Below are positions 9,573-17,438 of a DNA stretch of 64,000 nucleotides, piece by piece; positions within the stretch are counted from its first letter, which is position 1, and every line of letters begins with the position of its first letter. Below the pieces are notes generated by a model. The model searched no databases. It saw only the letters and a list, made by a program, of their open reading frames with translations, and was not told the DNA's origin. The stretch spans positions 62,001 to 126,000 of the forward strand of contig JBQTIY010000010.1 of NCBI GenBank assembly GCA_052387675.1, in the 5' to 3' direction. The DNA comes from JBQTIY01 sp052387675. Lineage in GTDB: Bacteria > Planctomycetota > B15-G4. The position numbers and the translations under genes were made by a program.

Positions 9573-10412
9573 ATGACTGCGGCACACCGGACCCTTCGCT
9601 CGCGCTGGCTTCTGGCCGGCGGCCTCCTCTCGGCCGCGAGCCTGTGCTGGGCCTTCGCTCCGCCGTCACTGCCGCCGCCACCGGCCGGGCCGCTGCCCGC
9701 GGCTCGGCCCACGACTTCGCCCACGCCCCTCGTGGGCGGGCAGGAGCGCTCGCGGGCCCTGCTCGTGGCCCTGCACGGCGGCAGTTGGAAGGGCCGTGCG
9801 CCGCAACAGTTGGCCGAGCGTCTGCTGCGTGATTTCACCGGCGAGGCGCGGCGCGCGGGACTGCGCTTGCTCGTGCCGATCGCGGCGGCGGCGGACGGCG
9901 GCGTGAGCGCCAACGCGGAGGCGGGGGGCGATCCGGTCGGACAGAGCGGCTGGTCAGTGCCCTGGACCTCGGCGGCGGGCCAGGCGCAGGTGCTGGAACT
10001 CATCACCGCGGAACTGCGCTCCGGCCGCATCGATGCGCGTCGCATCTACCTTGCCGGTCACGGGGCCGGGGCCACGGGCGCGCTTCAAGTGGCGGCGCGG
10101 AACCCCGAAGTCTTCGCAGGAGTGGCCGTCTGGTCGGGCACGCCGGCGCCTCTGTGGGACGAGCACCAGCAAGTCATCGGACTTGTCGACGATCCCTTGC
10201 CCGGATTGCGCGGCGTGCCGGTCTACGTGTGGAGCGGCACCGATGACGAGGCCCTTGATCGCGGCGCGCTGGCGCTCCTTTTGGCGGGACTGCGCGAGCC
10301 GCGCAGTGCCCCCGTGCTCATCGAGTCCGGGCTCGGCGGCCACGGCTTGGGACCGGGGCCGCGAGCTGGCCTGCAGTTCTTGAGGAAACAGCTCAAGCAG
10401 CAGCGCCGCTGA
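9573..10412 (+). CDS. Exported alpha/beta-hydrolase-like protein lacking the nucleophile serine
   Basis: A 279-residue protein with a signal-anchor-like N-terminus (residues ~8-28) and a proline-rich linker. LLVALHGGSWKG (~63-74, HGG oxyanion-type strand end) and RIYLAGHGAGATGALQVAARNPEVFAGVAVWSG (~158-190) are the layout of PHB-depolymerase/esterase-type alpha/beta hydrolases. The nucleophile elbow G-x-S-x-G reads GHGAG, with Gly164 where the serine should be; the bases (ggtcacggggccggg) leave no doubt within this read. A late ESGLGGHGLGPG could hold the acid and base side. So it is either a non-catalytic relative or an enzyme using another residue. No clear ribosome binding site is seen. 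It stands alone between the tRNA and the convergent aminopeptidase gene. Confidence 0.6.
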   Translation: MTAAHRTLRSRWLLAGGLLSAASLCWAFAPPSLPPPPAGPLPAARPTTSPTPLVGGQERSRALLVALHGGSWKGRAPQQLAERLLRDFTGEARRAGLRLLVPIAAAADGGVSANAEAGGDPVGQSGWSVPWTSAAGQAQVLELITAELRSGRIDARRIYLAGHGAGATGALQVAARNPEVFAGVAVWSGTPAPLWDEHQQVIGLVDDPLPGLRGVPVYVWSGTDDEALDRGALALLLAGLREPRSAPVLIESGLGGHGLGPGPRAGLQFLRKQLKQQRR

Positions 10413-10430
10413 GCGGCCGGCCGGGCCACG

Positions 10431-11315
10431 TCAGCGCGTCATGACTTCGCAGCCGTCGGCTGAGATGTAGAGCGTGTGCTCGAACTGCGCCACGAGGGCG
10501 TCGCTGCGCTCGGCGAGCGGCGGATACTCGAAGATGGCGCCGGCGCGCAAAAGATCGCGCAGGCCGCGCTCGGCTAGTGACGGGCTGTGCGCCCGCGCGA
10601 GTTCACGCCGGCAAAAGGGCAGCCCCTTGCGACCTTCGATTTGGTCCACGATGCCGCTGTCCACGTGGCGCGGCGCCTTGAGTTTGCGGCGCGCGCCAAA
10701 GACCTGCGCCGTGCCCTGCTCCACGACCGTGCCGCGCCCGGTGGTCGCGAAAGGCTCGATGCAGATCATCATGCCCTCTTTGAGCGTCGCATCGGCGCTC
10801 TCCGGCACGTTGGGAATGGAGGGCGCGCAGTGAATGGTGTAAGGGGCGATGCCGTGTCCGGTGAGATTGGCCACCGGCTTGAAGCCCAACTCGCGCATCG
10901 TTTGCTGGATGGCGGTGCCGAGCTGGCGCGTGCGCGCGCCCGGCCGGACCAAGGCGATGGCCGCCTCGAGGGCGCGGCGGCTGGCCTCGAGGAGCGCGGC
11001 ATTGTCGCCGAGGTCCACGGTCTGGGCCGTGTCGGCGATGCAGCCGTCCACGTGCACACCGAGGTCGATCTTGGCCACGTCGCCCGCCCGAAACGTCCGA
11101 GGATCGTCCGGTCCGCAACAGTCGTGCGCGGCGACATCGTTCACTGAAACCTGTGCGGGGAAGGCCAGTTCGGCGCCCTGGGCACGGATGTAGGCCTCGA
11201 TGCCGTCGAGCACATCCACGTAGCGGACGCCAGGCGCCACGGCCGCCGCCGCCCGACGCCGGGCCTCGGAGGCGATGCGGCCCGCCTCACGGTACTTGTC
11301 CAGGTCTACGCGCAT
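10431..11315 (-). CDS. map: Methionine aminopeptidase, type 2 (archaeal/eukaryotic-like)
   Basis: Removes the initiator methionine from nascent proteins; cytoplasmic di-metal enzyme. With ATG at 11315 the product has 294 residues, the size of archaeal MetAPs; the frame stays open further upstream but that part is not family-like. Metal ligands are visible as D84 (KIDLGVHVDG), D95 (IADTAQ), H154 (LTGHGIAPYTIH), E187 (MICIEPFA) and E279 (QFEHTLYI), with substrate-side H64. The ~60-residue segment between E187 and E279 (FGARRKLKAPRHVD..GLPFCRREL) is the type-2 helical insertion, absent from ordinary bacterial type-1 enzymes. Divergent from the gene at 11476. Confidence 0.9.
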   Translation of the reverse strand: MRVDLDKYREAGRIASEARRRAAAAVAPGVRYVDVLDGIEAYIRAQGAELAFPAQVSVNDVAAHDCCGPDDPRTFRAGDVAKIDLGVHVDGCIADTAQTVDLGDNAALLEASRRALEAAIALVRPGARTRQLGTAIQQTMRELGFKPVANLTGHGIAPYTIHCAPSIPNVPESADATLKEGMMICIEPFATTGRGTVVEQGTAQVFGARRKLKAPRHVDSGIVDQIEGRKGLPFCRRELARAHSPSLAERGLRDLLRAGAIFEYPPLAERSDALVAQFEHTLYISADGCEVMTR

Positions 11316-11374
11316 GGGGGCCCAGGATAGAAAGAAAGCTGCCGGATCGCAGGCTTGCTCTGCGAGCCGGGGCA

Positions 11375-11380
11375 TATACT
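11375..11380 (+). promoter_or_regulatory. Candidate -10 element TATACT
   Basis: TATACT lies in the divergent gap between the aminopeptidase gene and the secreted protein at 11476, ahead of the latter. A -35 element is weak (ggcttg 17 bases upstream). It would give a leader of about 90 nt. Confidence 0.3.
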
Positions 11381-11475
11381 GGCCGCCCTGCGCTGAGCCG
11401 GGCCCCGAACCCGAACTCTTCCGGCTTGGCGTGCATCCTCCCCGCAGCTCCTCCCTCGGCCCCGCGAGATCTGCC

Positions 11476-12114
11476 ATGAACCGCACACTCTCCGTGCGTT
11501 TTCCCCTCGTTTTTTCGACGCTTGGTGCCGGCCTGCTCGGTGCAGCACTGCTGCTCACGCAGGGACTCAACGCCCCGCCCGTCGCTTCCGACGCGCCGCG
11601 GGCCAAGGACGCGCCGGCCGCGCGGCTCGCGCTGGGCTGTAAGCCGCATGCGCCCATCGCGCTCGAGCTGCGCGAGGTGCCGCAGGGCGGCGGAGAGCTG
11701 ACGCTCGAATACCGCATTCAGCCCAAGCTGGCCATGGACTCGCTCCGCTTCGAGTTCGCCTTGCCCTCCGGAGCCGTGCTGCTCGAAGGCCCGCTTGAAG
11801 GACCGGCGGCCCCCGGACGAGGGGAAGTCACCGAGGGGCGCGCCCGCCTCTGGCTGCCCGCCGACGGGGCTTACCGCAGCGTCACGCTCTCCGCCCACGG
11901 CGTCTTCCAGGGCCACGATGAGCATGGCCCCATCGGTGACGAGCCGGTCACGAGCGTGGCCACGCTGAGCTGGGGTGAGATTCCCACGCCCACGCCCACC
12001 CTCAGCTTCCTTGATCCCGAGAGCGGTGAGCTCACCCCGATGGCGGTCGTGCCCTCGCTCTACCAGCCGGCGCGGGCCGCTCCGCACAGGCCTGCGCCCC
12101 AGGGAGGGAGGTAA
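11476..12114 (+). CDS. Secreted protein of unknown function
   Basis: A 212-residue product from the ATG at 11476, chosen because it begins a classical signal sequence (MNRTLSVRFPLVFSTLGAGLLGAALLLTQG) while the upstream open frame is not protein-like. The mature part has beta-strand-rich alternation (ELTLEYRIQPKLAMDSLRFEFALPSG, SVTLSAHGVFQGHDEHGPIGDEPVTSVATLSWGEI), similar to a small immunoglobulin-like or cell-surface beta-sandwich. No catalytic motif seen. It ends two bases before the HExxH peptidase gene and is almost certainly cotranscribed with it, so the two products may work together outside the cytoplasm. I do not recognise the family. Confidence 0.65.
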   Translation: MNRTLSVRFPLVFSTLGAGLLGAALLLTQGLNAPPVASDAPRAKDAPAARLALGCKPHAPIALELREVPQGGGELTLEYRIQPKLAMDSLRFEFALPSGAVLLEGPLEGPAAPGRGEVTEGRARLWLPADGAYRSVTLSAHGVFQGHDEHGPIGDEPVTSVATLSWGEIPTPTPTLSFLDPESGELTPMAVVPSLYQPARAAPHRPAPQGGR

Positions 12115-12116
12115 GC

Positions 12117-14399
12117 ATGAAACTGCTCACCCTCGTCGCCTGCCTGGCCCTGGCGCTCCCGGCCGCCGCGCAAAACTTCACCGTCACTGGGACGTTCCAG
12201 TACGAGGATAAGGAGTGGAACTTCAACGGCTGGACGGGTGTCGATCCGCTGCTGCCCATCCGACGTGCCGACGTCTACGTGCTCAATGACGCCACCGGCG
12301 TCACGATCGGTTCGGGCTCCACCGCGCAGGACGGCACTTTTTCCATCGTCTGCAATGCGGCGGGTCCGGTGAATGTGCGCGTGCGCTGCGACGCCGACAC
12401 GGATCTCAACGGCACCTTCCAGCGCCTGCGGGTCACGACCGAGGCCAACGTTGAGTACACGGTCAGCAGCCCGGTCTTCGCTGGGCACGTGCCGCCGGCG
12501 GCGCTCAACATCGGCACCGTGACTGCACTCAAGATCCTGACCGGCAGCGCGGAAGCCAACCCCTTCAACATGCTCGACATGGGCGTCTCTGCGGCCGAGT
12601 ACATCAATGGGCCCCTGGTGGCGGCCTCGCCCTCGGGCACCGTCATGCGCATCTACTGGCCCAGCGGCAGCGGCTCCTTTGCCAGCGGCGCCGGCGCGCA
12701 CATGGCCGATGACGACGGCTACGACGACGCGGTCATCCTGCACGAGGTCGGGCACGTGGTGCACGACCTCTACTCCGACAGCGACAGCCCGGGTGGCGGT
12801 CACACCTTCGGCGACAGCGATCAGGATCCTTTGCTTTCCTTTGGTGAGGGCTACGCCACCTTCTTTGGCTCCTGCGTCATGGAGTCCCTGGTCCGCGATG
12901 CCCTTTACGTGGACATGAACGCCGCTTCGCAGAACGGTGCGTGGCAGTTGCGCATGCGCATCGAGACCGTGTCGCCCTACAACACCGACTCGTTCGGCGC
13001 GGCCGACGAGGGCGCCGTGGCCTGCACGCTCTTCGACATCATCGACAACGAGTTCTCCGACGATCAGAGCCCGGGCGTGGACGACGACCTGATGGTGTCC
13101 AGCATCGTCGTCAACGGCAAGAACCAGCACCGTGCCTGGTGGGACGTCTTGGTGGGCCCGGTGAACTCAGCCAGCAGTGTCAACATGAACCACGCCTGGG
13201 ACGGCTGGTTCTCGACGCACGCCGTGGATCCGCAGTTCACCGAAATGCAGGATGTGTTCAACGACCGGCGCATGAAGTTCTGGGCCGACGCCAGCGAGCC
13301 CGACAACTCGATCGGCACGGCGCTGGCCGTGCCCTTCGTCACGAGTGCTGCGGCCTGGAACGCTGAGCGCTGGCTCTACTACTCCGCCGCGAATCCGCCG
13401 GCCCCCGGCACGGGCGACCAGGATCACCACGCGGTGAACTTGGTCATTGGTTCAGTGGTCAGCTTCGAGACGCGCTATCCCAATGGCGCGGCCGATGCGG
13501 ACACGCAGTGCGACGCACTGCTGGAACTGTTCAATCCGGCCGGGGCGCTCGTGCTCTCCGATACCGACTCGGGCACGGGCCTCAACGCGCTGATCAACAA
13601 CTTCGTGGTCACTCAGACCGGCACGTGGGTCTATCGCGTGCGCACCTCCAGCACGATCCGGCGCTACGGCAGCTACCAGACGCGCTGCCGGATGCTCACC
13701 GAGAACCATCTGCCCAGCATCGTGTCGGGCCCCTCGGCCGCGCCGTCCACGATCAACGACAGCCAGACCACGCTGCTCAGCGTGACGGCCAGCGATGTGG
13801 ATGCCGGCCAGACGCTCAGCTACACGTGGACGCCGCTCGACGGCGGCTCGATCATCGGCACCGGCGCGTCGGTGACCTTCGATCCGCCGGTGGTCGCCGT
13901 GTCGAGCGTGCTGAGCATCTCGCTCGTGGTCACCGACTCGCTCGGCGCTGCCACCGCGGCGGTGGAAGTGGACGTCACGGTGAACCCCGCCGGCGGTGTC
14001 TGCGGCTCACCGGCCAGCGTCTCGGCCTTCGGCACCGGCAAGCCCGGCGCGTTGGGCGTCCCCGTGCTCTCCGGCGTGAACCTGCCGGTGGTGCCCAGCG
14101 CCAACTTCGCGCTGCAGACCGTGAATTGCTTCCCCGGCTTGCTCGGCTACTTGGTCATCGGCTTCAGCACGATCAACGCACCCTTCGACCAGGGCACGCT
14201 CCATCCGAACATCAACATTCTCATCCCGGTGCTGGCGAACGCCGGCGGTCAGGTGCTGCAGCCCCTCTTCATTCCTGCCGATCCGCTCTACTGCGGCCTG
14301 ACGATTTACGCCCAGGTGCTGCTCATGGACGACCCGGGTGCGGCGGGGGACAAGCAGAGCGCGCAGAGCAACGGCCTCTCAGTCACTTTCGGCAACTGA
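12117..14399 (+). CDS. Secreted HExxH (gluzincin-like) metalloprotease with Ig/PKD-like and C-terminal modules
   Basis: A 760-residue exported protein with signal peptide MKLLTLVACLALALPAAAQ. Residues ~20-120 look like a carboxypeptidase-regulatory beta-sandwich (ADVYVLNDATG..SGSTAQDGTFSI). The peptidase core holds VILHEVGHVVHD with H209, E210 and H213, and FGEGYATFFG with E244 as likely third zinc ligand 31 residues after the second His. Residues ~535-625 form a PKD/cadherin-like domain (TASDVDAGQTLSYTWTP). The last ~130 residues are the C-terminal module shared with three other proteins in this window. Strong ribosome site GGAGG five bases before ATG. The upstream gene ends two bases earlier. 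The substrate is unknown. Confidence 0.8.
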   Translation: MKLLTLVACLALALPAAAQNFTVTGTFQYEDKEWNFNGWTGVDPLLPIRRADVYVLNDATGVTIGSGSTAQDGTFSIVCNAAGPVNVRVRCDADTDLNGTFQRLRVTTEANVEYTVSSPVFAGHVPPAALNIGTVTALKILTGSAEANPFNMLDMGVSAAEYINGPLVAASPSGTVMRIYWPSGSGSFASGAGAHMADDDGYDDAVILHEVGHVVHDLYSDSDSPGGGHTFGDSDQDPLLSFGEGYATFFGSCVMESLVRDALYVDMNAASQNGAWQLRMRIETVSPYNTDSFGAADEGAVACTLFDIIDNEFSDDQSPGVDDDLMVSSIVVNGKNQHRAWWDVLVGPVNSASSVNMNHAWDGWFSTHAVDPQFTEMQDVFNDRRMKFWADASEPDNSIGTALAVPFVTSAAAWNAERWLYYSAANPPAPGTGDQDHHAVNLVIGSVVSFETRYPNGAADADTQCDALLELFNPAGALVLSDTDSGTGLNALINNFVVTQTGTWVYRVRTSSTIRRYGSYQTRCRMLTENHLPSIVSGPSAAPSTINDSQTTLLSVTASDVDAGQTLSYTWTPLDGGSIIGTGASVTFDPPVVAVSSVLSISLVVTDSLGAATAAVEVDVTVNPAGGVCGSPASVSAFGTGKPGALGVPVLSGVNLPVVPSANFALQTVNCFPGLLGYLVIGFSTINAPFDQGTLHPNINILIPVLANAGGQVLQPLFIPADPLYCGLTIYAQVLLMDDPGAAGDKQSAQSNGLSVTFGN

Positions 14400-14465
14400 A
14401 TCAGCCGAAAGCCCTGGCCAACTCGGGGCTCGAACCACCGGCCGCGAGGGGCGATCATCGCCGGC

Positions 14466-16322
14466 ATGACTGAGGCCCTGCGACGTCCGGCGCTGGCCAT
14501 CTTGGTGCTGGTCGTGCTGGCGGCCGGCTTCTTCCAACTCCACAACTACGACATGCACCTCCACGCCCGGACGGGCGAGTGGATCGTGGCGCACGGCGAG
14601 GTGCCGTCCACGAACGTGCTCTCGCGGCTGCATGCCAGCTATCCGGATGTGCAGGACAAGTGGGGCTTCCAGGTGCTGGCGCACGGGCTCTTCGACGGAC
14701 TGGGGCCAGACGCCTGCATCGCCCTGCGCATGCTCGTGCTGCTGGGGCTCTTTCTCTTGCTGCACGACACGGCGCGGCGCCTGGGTGCGGCGCCCTTCTG
14801 GTCGCTGGGCTTGCTCTTGCTCGCGCTGGTCGCGGCGCGCAGCCGCTTTGCCTTCCGCCCTGACCTGTTCAGCCTGCTCTTCACAGCGCTCGTGGCGCGC
14901 GCGCTGCTGGTGGAGCATCGGGACGGCCGCGGCGCCGCCTGGCTTGTGGCGCTGCAAGTCGTGTGGGTCAACACGCACGGCTACTTCATCATGGGCCCGC
15001 TCATGGTGGCGACGGCCGCCGGCGCGGCGCTCTTGGCGGGGCCCGCGGCGCGGCGCCAGGCCCTGCGCCTGCTGCTGCTCGCGGCCGTGATGGCGCTGGC
15101 CTGCCTGCTCAACCCTGCGGGCTGGGATGGCGTGCTGCACCCCAAGCGCATTCTGGACGATCTCTCGCAGCATGAGGCCTTCTACCAGGAGGCCATCATC
15201 GAGTTCCGGCCGCCCTTCGCCGCGGATCCTCGTCAGCCCTACGACCGGCTGGCCTACTTCGTGCTCGGCGGCTTGGCCGCGCTGCTGCTGAGCCTGGAGG
15301 CCCTGCTGGTGCTGCGCCGGCAGACCACGCCCGCGTCGCGTCACGCCGCTTGCTTGGCCTTGGCACTCCTACTGCTCTTCGGCGCGATGTCGCTCTCGAT
15401 CCGCCGCAACATGGCGCCCTTCGCGCTCATGGCCGCGCCGCTCGCTGCCGCGGCCGCCACGCGGCGTTTCCCGCTGCCCCGCGGGCTGCGTGCGCCGGCC
15501 GCCGTACTGCCTGTGATGCTCGCCGGGCTCATTGTCTTTGGCGAGCTGAGCGATCGCACGTCCATCCACGACGATCTCGATCGGCGAGCGGGCGGGGGAA
15601 TCTCTCGCATCGCCTACCCCGACGCGGGCATCGCTTTCATTGCGCGCCACTTGCCTCGCGCTTCCGTCTTCACGGCCTTCCGCTACGGCAGCACCTTCAC
15701 TGGCCGGCGCTGGCCGGAGCAGGCCGCTGCGCTGGATGGCAATACGCACGGCTATCCGACCGCCTACCTGATCGAGTGCATGTCGGCGCTCTCCGGCAGC
15801 GATCCGGAGGCCTTCCAACGCCTAGCCGATCGTGATGGTCACGATGTCGCGCTGTTGCCGCTGGCCGGGCCGCTCTCGCTACAGCTCAGCGGCGATCTGC
15901 GCTGGGTGCTCGTGCACCTGGGCGTGCGCGAAGCGGTCTGGGCGCGCCGCAGCGCACTGTCACCCGCCTTCCTGCTCGAGCACGACCTGCTCGCGCGCTG
16001 GCGCGCGGGCGAGCCGGTGGAATTGCCGAACACGCCTTGCGACGAGGCGCTGCTCGGCATTCCGCGGCGCTGTGTCCCGCTGGCCGAGCTCGATCAGGCC
16101 ACGCTCTTGCTCGCGGCGGGGCTGCTGCCGGCCGCGCTGGCCCGCGCGGAAGCTGCACAGCAAGTGGATCCTGAGGGAGGCGAGCCGCTCTGCCTAGCGG
16201 GATTGGTGTCCTGGCGCCAGGGTGAGGTGGAACGCGCGCGGGAACTCATTGGAGCGGGCCTGGCGCGCCCGGGCTTCAATCGCCTCGCGGCCGAGGTGCT
16301 GCCGCTGCTTGAGAGCCGATGA
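14466..16322 (+). CDS. Polytopic membrane protein, GT-C glycosyltransferase-like
   Basis: A 618-residue protein with about 9-10 membrane segments between residues ~8 and ~360 and a soluble C-terminal region of ~250 residues that ends in TPR-like helices (LLPAALARAEAAQQVDPEGGEPLCLAGLVSWRQGEVERARELI). After the first membrane segment comes HNYDMHLHARTGEWIVAHGEVPSTNVLS, the loop pattern of bacterial GT-C-fold proteins that use polyprenyl-linked sugars, with an acidic residue and histidine at the catalytic position. True donor, acceptor or even enzymatic activity cannot be assigned. Its last 47 bases overlap the end of the convergent MauE/DoxX gene. Confidence 0.6.
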   Translation: MTEALRRPALAILVLVVLAAGFFQLHNYDMHLHARTGEWIVAHGEVPSTNVLSRLHASYPDVQDKWGFQVLAHGLFDGLGPDACIALRMLVLLGLFLLLHDTARRLGAAPFWSLGLLLLALVAARSRFAFRPDLFSLLFTALVARALLVEHRDGRGAAWLVALQVVWVNTHGYFIMGPLMVATAAGAALLAGPAARRQALRLLLLAAVMALACLLNPAGWDGVLHPKRILDDLSQHEAFYQEAIIEFRPPFAADPRQPYDRLAYFVLGGLAALLLSLEALLVLRRQTTPASRHAACLALALLLLFGAMSLSIRRNMAPFALMAAPLAAAAATRRFPLPRGLRAPAAVLPVMLAGLIVFGELSDRTSIHDDLDRRAGGGISRIAYPDAGIAFIARHLPRASVFTAFRYGSTFTGRRWPEQAAALDGNTHGYPTAYLIECMSALSGSDPEAFQRLADRDGHDVALLPLAGPLSLQLSGDLRWVLVHLGVREAVWARRSALSPAFLLEHDLLARWRAGEPVELPNTPCDEALLGIPRRCVPLAELDQATLLLAAGLLPAALARAEAAQQVDPEGGEPLCLAGLVSWRQGEVERARELIGAGLARPGFNRLAAEVLPLLESR

Positions 16323-16809
16323 GCCGCGCCCGCAGGCAGTAGCGCTCCGAGCGCGAGCCGCAGCCCAGAGCGGCCATCAGCAGGAGCCCGACATTTTGCG
16401 CAAGCTTGCTGCACACGGGCACGATGCCGGTGCCGCAGCCGCAGTCGAAGGCCACCTCACAGAAGCGCAGGCCTTCGGCGGCCTGGATCTGCGTCGCGCG
16501 CTGGAAGATGGCCAGTGTGAAGACCACCAGCATCAGCAGGAGCGTGAGGGCGGCGCCGCGCACCCCGATGCCCAGCAGGAGCAGCAGGCCGCACCAGATT
16601 TCTACCCAGGGCAGCGTGGCCGCGAGGAGATTGAGGGACAGAGCGTGCGTGTCGCTCACAACCCCGAACTGGCGCACGGCCACGAGGAAGGCAGCCGGGT
16701 CGGCGGCCTTGAGCGCGCCCAGCCACACAAAGCTGCCGCCGAGCACAAGGCGGGCCAGGAGCAGGGGCCAGCCGCTCTCGTCGAGCCGTCGCAGAGCGCC
16801 GGCGCTCAT
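16276..16809 (-). CDS. MauE/DoxX-like redox-associated membrane protein
   Basis: A 177-residue protein from ATG 16809 with four membrane segments (LLLARLVLGGSFVWLGALK, LNLLAATLPWVEIWCGLLLLLGI, AALTLLLMLVVFTLAIF, NVGLLLMAALGCG), the topology of the DoxX/MauE group. Cysteines C117, C123, C125 and C133 (FCEVAFDCGCGTGIVPVCSK) form a cluster after the third segment, like MauE-type proteins that pair with thiol or rhodanese partners. Its ATG overlaps the rhodanese stop as ATGA, so the two are coupled. The 3' end overlaps the convergent gene by 47 bases. A role in membrane electron or sulfur transfer is inferred. Confidence 0.75.
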   Translation of the reverse strand: MSAGALRRLDESGWPLLLARLVLGGSFVWLGALKAADPAAFLVAVRQFGVVSDTHALSLNLLAATLPWVEIWCGLLLLLGIGVRGAALTLLLMLVVFTLAIFQRATQIQAAEGLRFCEVAFDCGCGTGIVPVCSKLAQNVGLLLMAALGCGSRSERYCLRARLIGSQAAAAPRPRGD

Positions 16810-17420
16810 CGCTCGACGGCTTGTCCACGGGCGGTCCACTCGGCATAGCCGCCGGCGTAGATCGCCAGCACGCTGGGATCGCTGAGGAAATCGCGCAGCA
16901 TGAGCGCGGCGAACTCGCTGTCCTCGCACTCGCCGCCGTGGCAGTAGATGACGATGCGCAGCGTGCCGGCCGACGCCGCCAGCACGGCCGGCAGATCGCG
17001 GTCGATGCGGTAGCGGTCGAAGAGCAGCGCGCCGGGCAGGTGGCCCTCGGCATAGGTCTCGGCCGTGCGCGCATCGAGGAAGAGATAGGCGCCGGCCTCG
17101 CGCAGCGGATCCTGATGCAGGGCCAGGACCTCGTCGAAGAGCAGCGCCTGCAAGCCCTTGGCCGAGAGCCGGGCGAGCGCGGCGGCGAGCACCGGATCCT
17201 GCGCGGGCGCGTCGCTGGCGACCTCCGGCTGCACCGCGGGCGTGGGGGCGGGCCCCGTGCCGAGCGCTGTTCCGGTTGCGTCTGCGTGCTCGGCGCGCGG
17301 GAAGTAATCGCGCTCGAGATTCAGCCCCTGCGGGCTGAGCTTGTTGGCGAGCAGACCCAGCCCCAGACCGGCGGCGCCGAGGAGCACAGCTTCGGCGAGA
17401 GCCATGAGGGCGGCGCGCAT
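16806..17420 (-). CDS. Membrane-anchored rhodanese-domain protein
   Basis: A 204-residue protein with an N-terminal membrane anchor (MRAALMALAEAVLLGAAGLGLGLLANK), an Ala/Pro linker and a rhodanese domain (~85-204): LFLDARTAETYAEGHLPGALLF, then the active-site loop IVIYCHGGECEDS with C160 as the likely sulfur or thiol acceptor, and YAGGYAEWTARGQAVE at the end. Rhodanese domains carry persulfide sulfur. The linker length and anchor suggest the domain faces the periplasm. It overlaps the four-helix MauE/DoxX partner by four bases and follows the O-antigen-ligase-like gene by 18 bases. Confidence 0.88.
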   Translation of the reverse strand: MRAALMALAEAVLLGAAGLGLGLLANKLSPQGLNLERDYFPRAEHADATGTALGTGPAPTPAVQPEVASDAPAQDPVLAAALARLSAKGLQALLFDEVLALHQDPLREAGAYLFLDARTAETYAEGHLPGALLFDRYRIDRDLPAVLAASAGTLRIVIYCHGGECEDSEFAALMLRDFLSDPSVLAIYAGGYAEWTARGQAVER

Positions 17421-17438
17421 GCCCGCATCCTACCAGCG

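Noticed and set aside
11316..11717. N-terminal extension of the methionine aminopeptidase
   Set aside because: The extra ~134 residues are Ser/Pro/Arg-rich and unlike the family; ATG 11315 gives the standard length and a family-like start.
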